Below are positions 27,590-36,496 of a stretch of 64,000 nucleotides of DNA, piece by piece. Each line of letters opens with the position of its first letter. The stretch's first letter is position 1. This stretch comes from an uncultured Bacteroidales bacterium (GTDB lineage Bacteria; Bacteroidota; Bacteroidia; Bacteroidales; Barnesiellaceae). The DNA is taken from NCBI GenBank assembly GCA_949298955.1, contig CASFYQ010000002.1, positions 124,001 to 188,000 on the forward strand. The letters are read 5' to 3'. Both the position numbers and the translations under genes were made by a program. The notes beneath the pieces were generated by a model that did no database searches, was not told the DNA's origin, and saw nothing but the letters and a program-made list of their open reading frames with translations.

Positions 27590-27640
27590 GGAAAGCGGTC
27601 ACCCCGCACACGCCGGATTCCAAGTCAAGTCTGGAATGAC
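27556..27640 (-). repeat. Second repeat type (R2), minus copy
   Basis: The minus strand from 27640 reads GTCATTCCAGACTTGACTTG and later GTGCGGGGTGACC. It aligns over about 85 bases with the plus strand from 29959, roughly 70% identical by eye. It joins directly to the promoter-repeat array. No gene is visible between 27243 and 27771; the remaining part up to the tRNA shows nothing I can name. Confidence 0.7.
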
Positions 27641-27771
27641 AAGAAGAGTGCCGAATGGCAGCCCACTCCCATTGCAGCACGATGTAACAGACCAAGAGAT
27701 GCGAAATGACGAAACAAAATCAGGCATAAAAAAAGCGACTACCCGGTGAAAGATAATCGCTCGATTTTCGG

Positions 27772-27844
27772 TGATCCGCCTGGGGCTCGAACCCAGGACC
27801 CCAACATTAAAAGTGTTGTGCTCTACCAGCTGAGCTAGCGAATC
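27772..27844 (-). tRNA. tRNA-Lys (anticodon TTT)
   Basis: The minus strand folds as a full cloverleaf. Acceptor GATTCGC pairs with GCGGATC; the D arm is AGCTCAGCTGGTAGAGC. The anticodon stem CAACA/TGTTG holds the loop CTTTTAA, giving TTT at 34-36. The T arm is CTGGG-TTCGAGC-CCCAG. The discriminator is A and CCA is not encoded. Confidence 0.95.
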
Positions 27845-27950
27845 GAACCTTAGTGCTTTTTGGAAAAGCGATGCAAAGGTAAGACTATTTTTTGATTTTA
27901 CAAAACGATGTGCCAAAAAATTATGTCAAAAAGCATTTTTTCATCGATTT

Positions 27951-29096
27951 TTACTCCGGGCACTGCCCGCTCGCCTCATCGGGCTGAGAAGATGATCCCG
28001 GTGGTTCAGACGAAATATCCGCCTCGGCCCCTATCACATAACGCTCATAATAAGAAAGGAACAGTGTAGTGAGTGGCAGAGCGATAATCATACCTACAAA
28101 GCCAAGCAACGACCCCCAAATCGAGAGCGAAAGTAAAATAATAGCGGGATTCAATCCCGTGACTTTGCCCATCACTCGGGGTACGATAATGGCATCTTCG
28201 ATAAGTTGCACCACAATAAAGACCAGGATACAAGCCCCGAAGAGCAACCAGAAATTGGTTCCCGTCTCCGAAGCCGAAACGAGACAGAGCAGAATCGTAG
28301 GGATAAACCCAACGAGCTGCAAATAGGGCACCATGTTGAGCAAGCCGATGAAAAGCCCCAGTACAATGGCCATCGGAAGCCCCACGATGAGAAACCCGAT
28401 ACTGAAAAGCACTCCCACGATACCGGCCACCAAAGCCTGCCCGCGAAAGTAGCGATTCATACTCACCTCGATGTCGTTGACAATCGAGACTACCATCGGG
28501 CGGTATTTCTGCGGGATCATACGCTGGAAACCGACCAGAATCTTGTCATAGTCGAGCAGGATAAAGATTACATAGAGAAAAACGATGAGCCAACTAATCA
28601 GATTGATAATCTCACCCACCGACCCGGCGATGAACCCCCAGGCACCCGAAAAACTCTGTTTGATCAGAGAGAGCCATTGCTCCCGGCTAAGCAAACTCGA
28701 CAGTTGCGAAAAATCGATATTCTCTCGAATAAAATCGTGTATAGCTTGCGGTACAAAGGGTATACTCGACGAGTTGTATACATACTCGCTCAACAACTTG
28801 CGCATGAGGCCTATCTCCTCGAATATCGATGGCAGCACCAATACACACAACAGCGAAAAAGTGATGAGCACCTCGACGAGAGCGAGAGCTATGGCAACCA
28901 CCCTCCCCTTTAACTTGAATACCCGCTTGTTATATTCGACCAAGGGGTTGAGCATATAGGCGATAATCCACGCCACGAGAAACGGGAGCAAAGCTCCGCG
29001 CAAAATATAGATAAGATAAAACAGCCCTACGAGAAAAACTGTTCCGAACAAAATACGGATTACCCGGTCGAAAGTATATGGCTGGCGATCGATCAT
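27951..29096 (-). CDS. AI-2E/PerM-family membrane transporter
   Basis: A 381-residue protein with about eight hydrophobic helices, two pairs near the N-terminus and a C-terminal cluster. The family block GLPMAIVLGLFIGLLNMVPY (about residues 240-260) and the ending GFVGMIIALPLTTLFLSYYE are typical of the AI-2E transporter (PerM/YdiK) family. Some members export autoinducer-2 or act as Na+/H+ antiporters; the substrate here is not known. The ATG at 29096 is preferred over a TTG at 29135, although an AAGGAG lies unusually close to it. The gene follows tdk by 57 bases. Confidence 0.85.
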   Translation of the reverse strand: MIDRQPYTFDRVIRILFGTVFLVGLFYLIYILRGALLPFLVAWIIAYMLNPLVEYNKRVFKLKGRVVAIALALVEVLITFSLLCVLVLPSIFEEIGLMRKLLSEYVYNSSSIPFVPQAIHDFIRENIDFSQLSSLLSREQWLSLIKQSFSGAWGFIAGSVGEIINLISWLIVFLYVIFILLDYDKILVGFQRMIPQKYRPMVVSIVNDIEVSMNRYFRGQALVAGIVGVLFSIGFLIVGLPMAIVLGLFIGLLNMVPYLQLVGFIPTILLCLVSASETGTNFWLLFGACILVFIVVQLIEDAIIVPRVMGKVTGLNPAIILLSLSIWGSLLGFVGMIIALPLTTLFLSYYERYVIGAEADISSEPPGSSSQPDEASGQCPE

Positions 29097-29153
29097 GCTC
29101 CTTGCATTTTTTAATGAATACCTTTTATCTAACAATCCACGGGAAACACCGGT

Positions 29154-29756
29154 TTATCCCTCATGCTCCCTCGCCTCACGCTCCTGCATCTCTTGCAGAT
29201 AACACCGGCGGCACAACGGCTGATACTCGTTCTTCTCGCCCAGCAATACCCGTTTGTCGTTATCGACCAACCGATAGGAGTAGTTGGCCAGATGACCACA
29301 TTTCACACAGATGGCATGCACCTTGTACACATCGTCGGCAATGGCCAACAAAGCCGGCATGGGACCAAAGGGAACCCGGCGGAAATCCATGTCGAGACCG
29401 GCCACAATCACCCGCGTGCCGTTGTTGGCCAACTCGGAACAAACCTCGACAATACCGTCGTCGAAAAACTGTGCCTCGTCGATGCCTACCACATCGACCC
29501 CCGAGGCCATGAGCAGAATACTGTGCGAATTGTCTACGGGAGTCGAGAGAATCGAGGTACTGTCGTGCGAGACTATGCTCTCTTCGGAGTAACGCACATC
29601 GATGGCGGGCTTGAAAATCTCGACTTTTTGACGAGCGATCTTGGCCCTTCTCAAACGACGTATCAGTTCTTCGGTCTTCCCCGAGAACATCGAGCCACAT
29701 ATCACCTCGATGCTTCCCCGGCGGCTGGTTTCATAATTGCTTTCGGTCAAAACCAT
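29154..29756 (-). CDS. tdk: Thymidine kinase
   Basis: A 200-residue type II thymidine kinase phosphorylating thymidine to dTMP in the salvage pathway. The P-loop GSMFSGKT is at residues 21-28, the DEAQFF motif with the catalytic Glu follows near 95, and the lid is held by zinc cysteines CVKC and CRRC. The ATG at 29756 is chosen because the extra residues from 29801 lie upstream of or within the promoter region. A TACTTTTG -7 box is at 29799-29806. Confidence 0.95.
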   Translation of the reverse strand: MVLTESNYETSRRGSIEVICGSMFSGKTEELIRRLRRAKIARQKVEIFKPAIDVRYSEESIVSHDSTSILSTPVDNSHSILLMASGVDVVGIDEAQFFDDGIVEVCSELANNGTRVIVAGLDMDFRRVPFGPMPALLAIADDVYKVHAICVKCGHLANYSYRLVDNDKRVLLGEKNEYQPLCRRCYLQEMQEREAREHEG

Positions 29757-29798
29757 AATTGTATTTTTCCTTTTTTTGTGTCGGTGTGAATAATGCAA

Positions 29799-29806
29799 CA
29801 AAAGTA
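29799..29806 (-). promoter_or_regulatory. Promoter -7 box TACTTTTG for tdk
   Basis: The minus strand reads TACTTTTG, 42 bases before the tdk ATG at 29756. Its position argues against starting tdk at 29801. Confidence 0.58.
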
Positions 29807-29958
29807 AAAAGATAGTTCGATTTTGCCAACCTTTGCCGGGCCTATTTATTCAAGAGACAGAGAGGTCAATCTCCCGCACCGGCACCCCTACCCTACCCTC
29901 ATCGCTCATGTACAATGTCCCATTAGCCGTTTCCACCGGTACAAACCGCCCCAATCAT

Positions 29959-30045
29959 GTCATGCCAGGCTTAACCTGAAATACAACGTATGCGGGGTGA
30001 CCATACCCTTCTTCGCAGGAAACAGGATACGGCCCGGCACAATCG
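29959..30045 (+). repeat. Second repeat type (R2), plus copy
   Basis: GTCATGCCAGGCTTAACCTG and TGCGGGGTGACC match the minus-strand copy at 27556-27640. The stretch 29757-30198 holds no gene; it contains the tdk promoter, this repeat and the promoter repeats before dacB. Confidence 0.65.
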
Positions 30046-30080
30046 AATCAAAAACCATACTCCCTTTTGCCTTTGCTCCC

Positions 30081-30170
30081 GCCTTTCACTATCTTTGGAT
30101 AAGACAGGATGCGGTTCGGTAAAAAGTTCAAGCGAGCTTGAATTACTACACTCACCTTTCACTATCTTTG
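30081..30170 (+). repeat. Promoter-bearing repeat upstream of dacB
   Basis: Two CCTTTCACTATCTTTG blocks (30083-30097 and 30156-30170) frame a unit with GATGCGGTTCGG and AAGTTCAAGCGAGCTTGAA. It is the inverse-oriented relative of unit B at 27373-27448. Each block carries TATCTTTG (30090-30097 and 30163-30170). Confidence 0.8.
30138..30170 (+). promoter_or_regulatory. Repeat-borne promoter of dacB
   Basis: TTGA at 30138-30141, 21 bases, then TATCTTTG at 30163-30170, 28 bases before the dacB ATG. A second TATCTTTG at 30090 has TTTTG 20 bases upstream and may act in tandem. Confidence 0.65.
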
Positions 30171-30198
30171 TACCCGCAACCTGCAACAGCATCAAGCC

Positions 30199-31605
30199 AT
30201 GAAACAATCCTACGCTTTGCTTCTGTTCGCGCTACTCGCGTTACTGCATACGACCGCTCGGGCACAACCGCTCGAAAAATTCCTCTCCGACCCAGCTTTC
30301 ATTCCGGCATCGGTAGGTATCTGCATCACCGATGTGGCCACAGGCGAGACTCTTGTCGCCCACAACGAGCGGCAAGCCATAATACCTGCGTCGACCGTCA
30401 AGGTCATCACCACCGCCACGGCCCTGCGCTTGCTGGGTTCCACCTATCGCACCTCGACCTTTGTAGGGTACACCGGCTACATCGATTCATCGGGTACTCT
30501 GCACGGCAACTTGGTGATACGGGGCGGAGGCGATCCCTCATTGGGCTCGGCTTTCGGCAGCCGGTCGGCCAACGACTTTATCGACCAAACGGTCTCTACC
30601 TTGCAGGCTTACCCGATTCGAGCCATCGAAGGCGGTATCATCGTCGACGATTCACGATTCGACGGGCCGGCCATATCGAACAAATGGATGCTCGAAGATA
30701 TAGCCTGGGGCTACGCCACCGGGTGCCATGCCTTCTCTTACCGCGACAACCGTATACAGATAGACTTGCGTTACAACGGACATCATTACGAGGTTACCGG
30801 GGTAAATCCGACCGGTTTGTTCCTTATCGACACCCGACTCGTCCCGGGCGAGAAAGAAGACATTTCCGTAATACACACAAACAACCATTACACCATCACG
30901 GGCACCATACCCCGCAACCGCTCGCGCTATCGTCTCAATCTGGCTATCGACCACCCCGACAGTCTCTTCCGGCAAGAACTTTGCAACAGGCTGCAACAGG
31001 CGGGTATCCCGGTCGGGGAAATTCGCCCGACAGGGGCACAAGAGTCCGAAACCCGATTGCTCGACTACCCCTCCGACCCGCTGGCCTACTTGGTGCGCAG
31101 CCTCAACGTGCGCAGCGACAACCTCTACGCCGAGAGCCTGCTCCGCCTCATCGCCCTCTCCCCCTCTTCTCCCGGAAGTGCTTCGAAAGGGATTGAAACC
31201 ATACGCCGTCACTGGCAACCTTTCGGAGCCGACTCGCTCGAGCTGTTCCTCTACGACGGCTCGGGACTGGCCCGCAGCAACAAAGTGTCAGCCCGCTACC
31301 TGGCCCGGGTACTCGAAGTTACGGCTCGCGACTCGCTGACAGGCGAGACTTTCGTACAGTCGCTGCCTCGGGTCGGCCGAGAAGGCTCGGTCGCTACTTT
31401 CATGCGCAACAACACCCTGCCCGGCGAACTGCGATTGAAAAGCGGCAGCATGAGCGACGTTCACGCCTATGCCGGATACTATACCGCCCCCAACCGAAAA
31501 CGATATGCCATCGTATTGTTGTTCAACAACTACACCTGCTCCCGAGCCCAACTGAAACAAAAAATCGCCGCCTGGCTCACCGCAACACTTTCTAAAAAAA
31601 GATAG
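30199..31605 (+). CDS. dacB: D-alanyl-D-alanine carboxypeptidase/endopeptidase (PBP4 type)
   Basis: A 468-residue periplasmic penicillin-binding protein with a signal peptide (1-22, ARA-Q). The three active-site motifs are intact: S65-T-V-K68, SDN near residue 304 and KSG near 414. PBP4 enzymes trim D-Ala from peptidoglycan stem peptides and cut cross-links. Between the first two motifs is the large inserted domain typical of this class. Length is normal. It is preceded by the repeat-borne promoter. Confidence 0.93.
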   Translation: MKQSYALLLFALLALLHTTARAQPLEKFLSDPAFIPASVGICITDVATGETLVAHNERQAIIPASTVKVITTATALRLLGSTYRTSTFVGYTGYIDSSGTLHGNLVIRGGGDPSLGSAFGSRSANDFIDQTVSTLQAYPIRAIEGGIIVDDSRFDGPAISNKWMLEDIAWGYATGCHAFSYRDNRIQIDLRYNGHHYEVTGVNPTGLFLIDTRLVPGEKEDISVIHTNNHYTITGTIPRNRSRYRLNLAIDHPDSLFRQELCNRLQQAGIPVGEIRPTGAQESETRLLDYPSDPLAYLVRSLNVRSDNLYAESLLRLIALSPSSPGSASKGIETIRRHWQPFGADSLELFLYDGSGLARSNKVSARYLARVLEVTARDSLTGETFVQSLPRVGREGSVATFMRNNTLPGELRLKSGSMSDVHAYAGYYTAPNRKRYAIVLLFNNYTCSRAQLKQKIAAWLTATLSKKR

Positions 31606-31650
31606 CAGATTCCTAAAATTTTCCGACTCCCTGCGTACATCTATCATTTT

Positions 31651-31742
31651 TCACTATCTTTGTTACACGAAGATAGGAGGCGGTTCGGCATAGCCAAATT
31701 TGAAAATTGTATTTCCATTTGTCTCTGCACTCTCCTTTCGCA
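31651..31742 (+). repeat. Promoter-type repeat upstream of the acidic protein gene
   Basis: CACTATCTTTG at 31652-31662 is followed by GGCGGTTCGGCATAGCCAAA and TTTGTCTCTGCACTCTCCTT, the reverse complement of unit A/C at 27288 and 27449 with scattered changes. The upstream TATCTTTG (31655-31662) is intact, while the second block has decayed to CGCAACCTTTT, so this copy looks older. Confidence 0.8.
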
Positions 31743-31770
31743 ACCTTTTAAATAACAAAATTTCAGACCC

Positions 31771-32766
31771 ATGTCACGAGACAGCCGCATCGCATATATT
31801 ATCAACCAGTTGGGCGAATTGCGAGAACTCCTGCTCGTCATCGAGCAGGCAGGCAATACCTCGCCCGACATCTTGCTGAAACTGGCCCGGGAGAAAGCCG
31901 AGTCGATAGGCCGCTCGGTTCGGGAGTTGAGGTCGCCCCGGTTTTGGGCCGAGCTGCAAAATCACGACCCTTTCACCGCCATTTCAACTGCAACTCCAAA
32001 CACAAATTCCGAAGAGACAGACTCGTCTCAAGAACAGATAGAGAATATTCCCGAGCACGATGAAGCCGATGAGAGCCACACCTCTCGACTGCCCCACGAA
32101 GAAAGCGTAACCGCTGAAGAACCACTGGGCTACCCTTGGGACATACCGTCCACCTCTGAATCTCCGTCCGACGCAAAAGTCGAGTCCGAAGACACCCCCG
32201 AACTCGAAACGAGAATCGAAGGTGAACCACAAACCTCGGACGAAGAAGAGTCGGCAATCACCGGCGAGGTGCACGAAGAGTCTCAACCCGAAAGCCCCAC
32301 AACGACTCCGTCGGAAGAACCTGCCGAGGAAGATACTCTCTACCCGTGGGAGCAAATGAGCGACGAAGAGTTGGCTGCCCAAAACGACAAAGTCGACTAC
32401 GACGACGAGACCGATTATGACGATGAAGCCGATGCCCCCTATGAATACGGGCACACCGACTACGAAGATACCCCAGAGGTCGACCTCCCGCCCGAAGGCC
32501 CTTCGGGCACCGTCACTCTCGAAGAGGCTCTACAACGCCAGCAAGCCAAAGAGTTGCGCAAGGCCCTGAGCCTGAACGACCGCTTCCGCTTCCGCCGCGA
32601 ACTCTTCGGCAATAGCGACATTCGCATGAACGAGACATTGGCACTCATCGACGCCATGAACTCCTACGACGAAGCCGAAGACTATATACTCAACGACCTG
32701 AACTGGGATATCGAAAACCCCGAGGTCGCCGAATTTATGAAAATCGTACAAAAACATTTCCTGTAA
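31771..32766 (+). CDS. Acidic protein with conserved helical C-terminal domain, unknown function
   Basis: A 331-residue cytoplasmic-looking protein. A helical N-terminal part (1-65) is followed by a long acidic, low-complexity Glu/Asp/Ser/Pro stretch (about 70-245), including a YDDETDYDDEAD repeat. The compact C-terminal domain (about 250-331) holds LNDRFRFRRELFGN and YDEAEDYILNDLNW. I have a recollection of this C-terminal block as conserved in Bacteroidales, but no function is attached to it. Eleven bases separate it from rsmI, so the two are probably co-transcribed. The disordered linker suggests a tethering or scaffold protein; this is inference. Confidence 0.7.
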   Translation: MSRDSRIAYIINQLGELRELLLVIEQAGNTSPDILLKLAREKAESIGRSVRELRSPRFWAELQNHDPFTAISTATPNTNSEETDSSQEQIENIPEHDEADESHTSRLPHEESVTAEEPLGYPWDIPSTSESPSDAKVESEDTPELETRIEGEPQTSDEEESAITGEVHEESQPESPTTTPSEEPAEEDTLYPWEQMSDEELAAQNDKVDYDDETDYDDEADAPYEYGHTDYEDTPEVDLPPEGPSGTVTLEEALQRQQAKELRKALSLNDRFRFRRELFGNSDIRMNETLALIDAMNSYDEAEDYILNDLNWDIENPEVAEFMKIVQKHFL

Positions 32767-32777
32767 TCCCGCACACC

Positions 32778-33503
32778 ATGGCAAAACTCTATGTAGTCCC
32801 TACGCCGATAGGCAATCTCGACGACATGACATTCCGTGCCATAACTGTGCTACGGGAGGTCGACTGCATCTTGGCCGAAGATACTCGCACCAGCGGTATC
32901 TTGCTCAAACACTACGACATACGCACTCGCATGCAGTCACACCACAAATTCAATGAGCATCAAACGGTCGAAGGTATCGTCAATCGCATCGAAGGTGGCG
33001 AGACGATTGCCCTCATCTCCGATGCCGGCACACCGGCCATCTCCGACCCGGGGTTCCTGTTGGTGCGCGAGTGCCGCCGCAAAGGCATCGCCGTCGAGTG
33101 TCTGCCCGGCGCAACCGCTTTTGTCCCGGCACTGGTCGCCTCGGGACTACCCAACGAAAAGTTCTGTTTCGAAGGCTTCCTCCCCCAAAAGAAAGGTCGC
33201 GCCACCCGACTGGCCCAACTGGCCGACGAGCCTCGCACCATCATCTTCTACGAGTCGCCTTTCCGCCTGCTCAAAACGCTGATGCAATTCAAAGAGACAT
33301 TCGGGGGCGAACGCGACGCCTCGGTAAGCCGCGAAATCTCAAAGATTCACGAAGAGACCGTGCGGGGAACCATCGACGAGCTCATCGCCCACTTTACCGA
33401 CCATGAGCCCAAAGGCGAAATCGTGATTATCGTAGCCGGAGCCCCCGAAAAACCCAAAGAGAAAAAACGAGAGAAATACCCCAAAAGCGATACACAACTG
33501 TAA
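32778..33503 (+). CDS. rsmI: 16S rRNA (cytidine(1402)-2'-O)-methyltransferase
   Basis: A 241-residue SAM-dependent tetrapyrrole-methylase-fold enzyme that methylates the 2'-OH of C1402 in 16S rRNA. The N-terminal VVPTPIGNLDDMTFRA block, EDTRTSGILL, LISDAGTPAISDPG and the LPGATAFVPALV segment are all present. The C-terminus ends in a Lys-rich tail. Length is slightly shorter than in Escherichia coli, mainly at the end. It is between the acidic protein gene and a coiled-coil lipoprotein gene, with small gaps. Confidence 0.94.
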   Translation: MAKLYVVPTPIGNLDDMTFRAITVLREVDCILAEDTRTSGILLKHYDIRTRMQSHHKFNEHQTVEGIVNRIEGGETIALISDAGTPAISDPGFLLVRECRRKGIAVECLPGATAFVPALVASGLPNEKFCFEGFLPQKKGRATRLAQLADEPRTIIFYESPFRLLKTLMQFKETFGGERDASVSREISKIHEETVRGTIDELIAHFTDHEPKGEIVIIVAGAPEKPKEKKREKYPKSDTQL

Positions 33504-33521
33504 TTTTAATTTTAGACCATT

Positions 33522-34397
33522 ATGAAAAAGGTTATCACCGCTGCCATCGCAGCATCTGTTTTGATGATTGGGTGTACCAATCAATCAACCGAAATGAAGA
33601 GACTTCAAGCCGAGAACGACTCGCTGCTCCAAGTCAACGCACAGACGACTGCCGACTTCAACGAAATGATACAACTCATGAACGACGTGGAAGAGGGGTT
33701 CCGTCAAATCAAAGAAGCCGAAAATTATCTGATTACCCAAAAAGATGCCAACGGAGAGATTTCACTTACGACACGGGAACAAATCAAAAACGACATGGCA
33801 TTGGTCGCCGAGACTCTGCAAAAAAACAAAGAGCGTCTCGACAAACTGCAAAAGCAACTCAACCAAAGCAAAAACCAGTCGGCTGCCTTACAGAAAACCA
33901 TTACCCGCCTGCAAGGTGAAATCGCCGAAAAGACCGAAATGATTACCTCATTACAAGAATCGCTGGCCAAACGCGACGTGCGCATTGCCGAACTCGACGA
34001 AATCGTAACCGACCTCACCGGGCAGGTAGAGCACCTATCTACCGAGAACGAGCAACAGAAAGAAGTGCTCATGACACAAGACGAAGAACTCAACACGGTA
34101 TATTATGCGTTAGGCACCAACAAGGAGCTGAAAGAACAGAAAATCGTCGAGGGCGGCGGCCTCTTCTCGTCGAAGAAGGTGTTGAAAGGCGATTTCAACA
34201 AAAACTATTTCACCGCTGTCGACATGCGCAAACTGCACGATATTCCGTTCGACAGCAAGAAAGCCAAGTTGCTGACCAACCACCCCGAGGGCACCTACGA
34301 AATGCAAAAGGACAACGAGGGCTACCTCACGCTGGTAATCACCAATCCCGAAAGCTTCTGGAGCCTGAGCCGCTATCTGGTTGTCGAGCTTAACTAA
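33522..34397 (+). CDS. Coiled-coil lipoprotein, unknown function
   Basis: A 291-residue lipoprotein (lipobox Cys at 18, LMIGC) with a long heptad-rich coiled coil from about residue 22 to 200 and a compact C-terminal domain (about 205-291) containing KKVLKGDFNKNYFTAVDMRK and NPESFWSLSRYLVVELN. It starts 18 bases after rsmI. The architecture suggests an envelope spacer or a protein-protein scaffold anchored in a membrane. I do not recognise a named family. A hairpin at 34419 ends the transcript. Confidence 0.7.
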   Translation: MKKVITAAIAASVLMIGCTNQSTEMKRLQAENDSLLQVNAQTTADFNEMIQLMNDVEEGFRQIKEAENYLITQKDANGEISLTTREQIKNDMALVAETLQKNKERLDKLQKQLNQSKNQSAALQKTITRLQGEIAEKTEMITSLQESLAKRDVRIAELDEIVTDLTGQVEHLSTENEQQKEVLMTQDEELNTVYYALGTNKELKEQKIVEGGGLFSSKKVLKGDFNKNYFTAVDMRKLHDIPFDSKKAKLLTNHPEGTYEMQKDNEGYLTLVITNPESFWSLSRYLVVELN

Positions 34398-34418
34398 TCG
34401 AAAAGCGAACCCATTCTC

Positions 34419-34468
34419 ACCCGACGGAGCCAAGGCACAAAGCCTCAAACCCCGTCGGGTTACTTTTA
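34419..34468 (+). terminator. Long-loop hairpin after the coiled-coil lipoprotein gene
   Basis: ACCCGACGG at 34419-34427 pairs with CCGTCGGGT at 34452-34460, followed by TACTTTTACC. The loop is long (24 bases), so strength is uncertain. Confidence 0.5.
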
Positions 34469-34489
34469 CCTGAATTTCCTGCCATACCC

Positions 34490-35128
34490 ATGTCCCGTCA
34501 CCTGTCTGCCCTGCTGGCATTACTGCTGCTCATTTCATGCGACAGCTTCTTCGAAAAGGAATCGGTCCTGCCACACAACCCCGAACGGCCAGTGCTGCCC
34601 CCGGCCAGCGACCGCCGCTTTGTCGTTGACAGTATCCAATACTATTTCGACTATTGGAGTCGCAAAAGCACCCAACCGGCCGACGAGATATGTATAACCA
34701 TCTTCTCAAACAACCTCGACTCGGAGTGGCGCTACACCCCTACCTTGGAAGAACCGCTCTACAACTACTCCCTTTTCACCAGCGAAGACCCTGTGTTTGC
34801 GCAAATCGCCACCGACACCCTGCTGGTGAGAACCCCTTGCCATGTCGACGACAACAATCGCATCGTATTGGGCGACTCGCTGTACAGTTTCCAACAAATT
34901 ACACAACAAACGTTGGCCGAAATAGACCGAACGGGCGAAGAGACCCTCATTCCCCCGAATACCGAAATCTATTTCTATGGCCGATACAGTATCTCCTACT
35001 ACGAGATAGCCTATACCATCTGGCTCACCGAAACGACAAGTCACACCCCCGTCACCATCGAGGGTATGTGGCAAGGCGGCATTATCAACGACGACCTCAC
35101 GATACGCTCCGAATCGCACCCATTGTAA
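34490..35128 (+). CDS. Small beta-rich lipoprotein, unknown function
   Basis: A 212-residue lipoprotein; hydrophobic residues 5-15 precede a lipobox Cys at 17 (LISC). The mature part is rich in Tyr and beta strands (ISYYEIAYTIWLTETT near the end). It resembles small Bacteroidales lipoproteins of the DUF4738 kind in layout, but I cannot assign it firmly. It lies between two hairpins and is probably transcribed alone. Confidence 0.6.
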   Translation: MSRHLSALLALLLLISCDSFFEKESVLPHNPERPVLPPASDRRFVVDSIQYYFDYWSRKSTQPADEICITIFSNNLDSEWRYTPTLEEPLYNYSLFTSEDPVFAQIATDTLLVRTPCHVDDNNRIVLGDSLYSFQQITQQTLAEIDRTGEETLIPPNTEIYFYGRYSISYYEIAYTIWLTETTSHTPVTIEGMWQGGIINDDLTIRSESHPL

Positions 35129-35165
35129 ACCGTCGCCCCCCCCTTGCATACAGTCTTAAAAACAG

Positions 35166-35213
35166 GAATCCCTGTTTCGGCCCTTTCGGAAAACCTGAAA
35201 CAGGGATTCTTTA
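35166..35213. terminator. Hairpin between convergent genes
   Basis: GAATCCCTGTTTC at 35166-35178 pairs exactly with GAAACAGGGATTC at 35197-35209, with TTTAT after it on the plus strand. It lies between the lipoprotein gene (+) and ribBA (-) and can stop both. Confidence 0.75.
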
Positions 35214-35275
35214 TGCTCAAACGCACATTCTTGCCGTCCCCCGCTATCGGTGAACGAGGCAACCTGCGTTTCTCT

Positions 35276-36493
35276 TTATTCATCGATATGAAGCGTGTGC
35301 CCCATGCGCTTCTCTTTGGTGAGCAAATAGCGGCGATTGTATTCGTTGGGGGTCACCTCGATAGGCACATTCTCGACAATCTCAAGCCCGTAAGCCTCCA
35401 ACCCGATACGCTTCACCGGATTATTGGTCATCAAGCGCAACTTGCGAACGCCTATATCGCGCAGAATGCTGGCACCCACACCATAATCGCGCTCGTCGGC
35501 CTTGAACCCGAGGTGCAAATTGGCATCGACCGTATCGAGTCCACCTTCTTGCAAGCGATATGCCCGTATCTTATTCATCAAGCCTATGCCGCGACCTTCC
35601 TGGTTCATATAAACGATTACACCTTTGCCCTCGGCCTCGACCGCTTGCATGGCACGGTGCAACTGTTCACCGCAATCGCAACGCATCGACCCGAAAATAT
35701 CGCCCGTCATGCACGACGAGTGCACCCGCACGAGAATAGGCTCGTCGGGCTCCCACGAGCCTTTAATCAAGGCGATATGCTCCAACCCGTTGGAAATCTG
35801 CCGGAAAGGAATCAAGCGAAAATGACCGTAATCGGTAGGCATATCCACCTCGTCGCCCCGCTCGACCATCGACTCCTGTTTCAATCGATAGGCAATCAAG
35901 TCGCGTATGGCAATGATTTTGATACCGAATTTCTCAGCCACCTTCGTCAGCTGCGGCAATCGGGCCATAGTGCCATCTTCGTTAAGTATTTCGATGAGTG
36001 CGGCAGCCGGATAAAGACCGGCCAAACGAGCCAAATCGACAGCCGCCTCGGTATGCCCGGCACGTTTCAAAACTCCCTTATCCTGAGCATATAGCGGATT
36101 GATGTGACCGGGGCGGCCAAAAGTCTCGGGTGTCGAAGAGGGGTCGGCCAAAGCTCGTATCGTAGCAGCCCGGTCGTGGCTCGACACGCCGGTCGTACAC
36201 CCTTCAAGCTTGTCGATGGTCACGGTAAAAGGTGTACCCAGCATCGAGGTGTTGTGATTTACCTGCCGATACAGATTGAGCTCTTCGCAACGCTGCATCG
36301 TAACGGGTGCACACAAAACGCCCCGCCCGTTGGCCAACATGAAATTTACCTTCTCGGGAGTAATGGCTTCGGCTGCGATGATAAAGTCGCCCTCGTTCTC
36401 ACGATCCTCATCGTCAACGACAATCAGGAACTTACCCTGTCGAAAATCCTCGACAGCCTCCTCTATCGAACTTAAAATCGTCTCTTTATTCAT
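35276..36493 (-). CDS. ribBA: Bifunctional DHBP synthase / GTP cyclohydrolase II
   Basis: A 405-residue riboflavin-pathway enzyme. The N-terminal half (1-205) makes 3,4-dihydroxy-2-butanone 4-phosphate from ribulose 5-phosphate and shows [14 protein letters not shown] and the [11 protein letters not shown] block. The C-terminal half (206-405) opens GTP; its zinc cysteines are in [20 protein letters not shown]. Both domains look complete, so one protein supplies both branches of riboflavin synthesis. It starts 3 bases after the LptF/G-type gene and is probably translated from the same mRNA. No FMN riboswitch is visible. Confidence 0.95.
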   Translation of the reverse strand: MNKETILSSIEEAVEDFRQGKFLIVVDDEDRENEGDFIIAAEAITPEKVNFMLANGRGVLCAPVTMQRCEELNLYRQVNHNTSMLGTPFTVTIDKLEGCTTGVSSHDRAATIRALADPSSTPETFGRPGHINPLYAQDKGVLKRAGHTEAAVDLARLAGLYPAAALIEILNEDGTMARLPQLTKVAEKFGIKIIAIRDLIAYRLKQESMVERGDEVDMPTDYGHFRLIPFRQISNGLEHIALIKGSWEPDEPILVRVHSSCMTGDIFGSMRCDCGEQLHRAMQAVEAEGKGVIVYMNQEGRGIGLMNKIRAYRLQEGGLDTVDANLHLGFKADERDYGVGASILRDIGVRKLRLMTNNPVKRIGLEAYGLEIVENVPIEVTPNEYNRRYLLTKEKRMGHTLHIDE

Positions 36494-36496
36494 ATC

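Noticed and set aside
29097..29135. Longer N-terminus of the AI-2E transporter from a TTG
   Set aside because: The extra 13 residues are not family-like and an ATG is available; kept only as an alternative.
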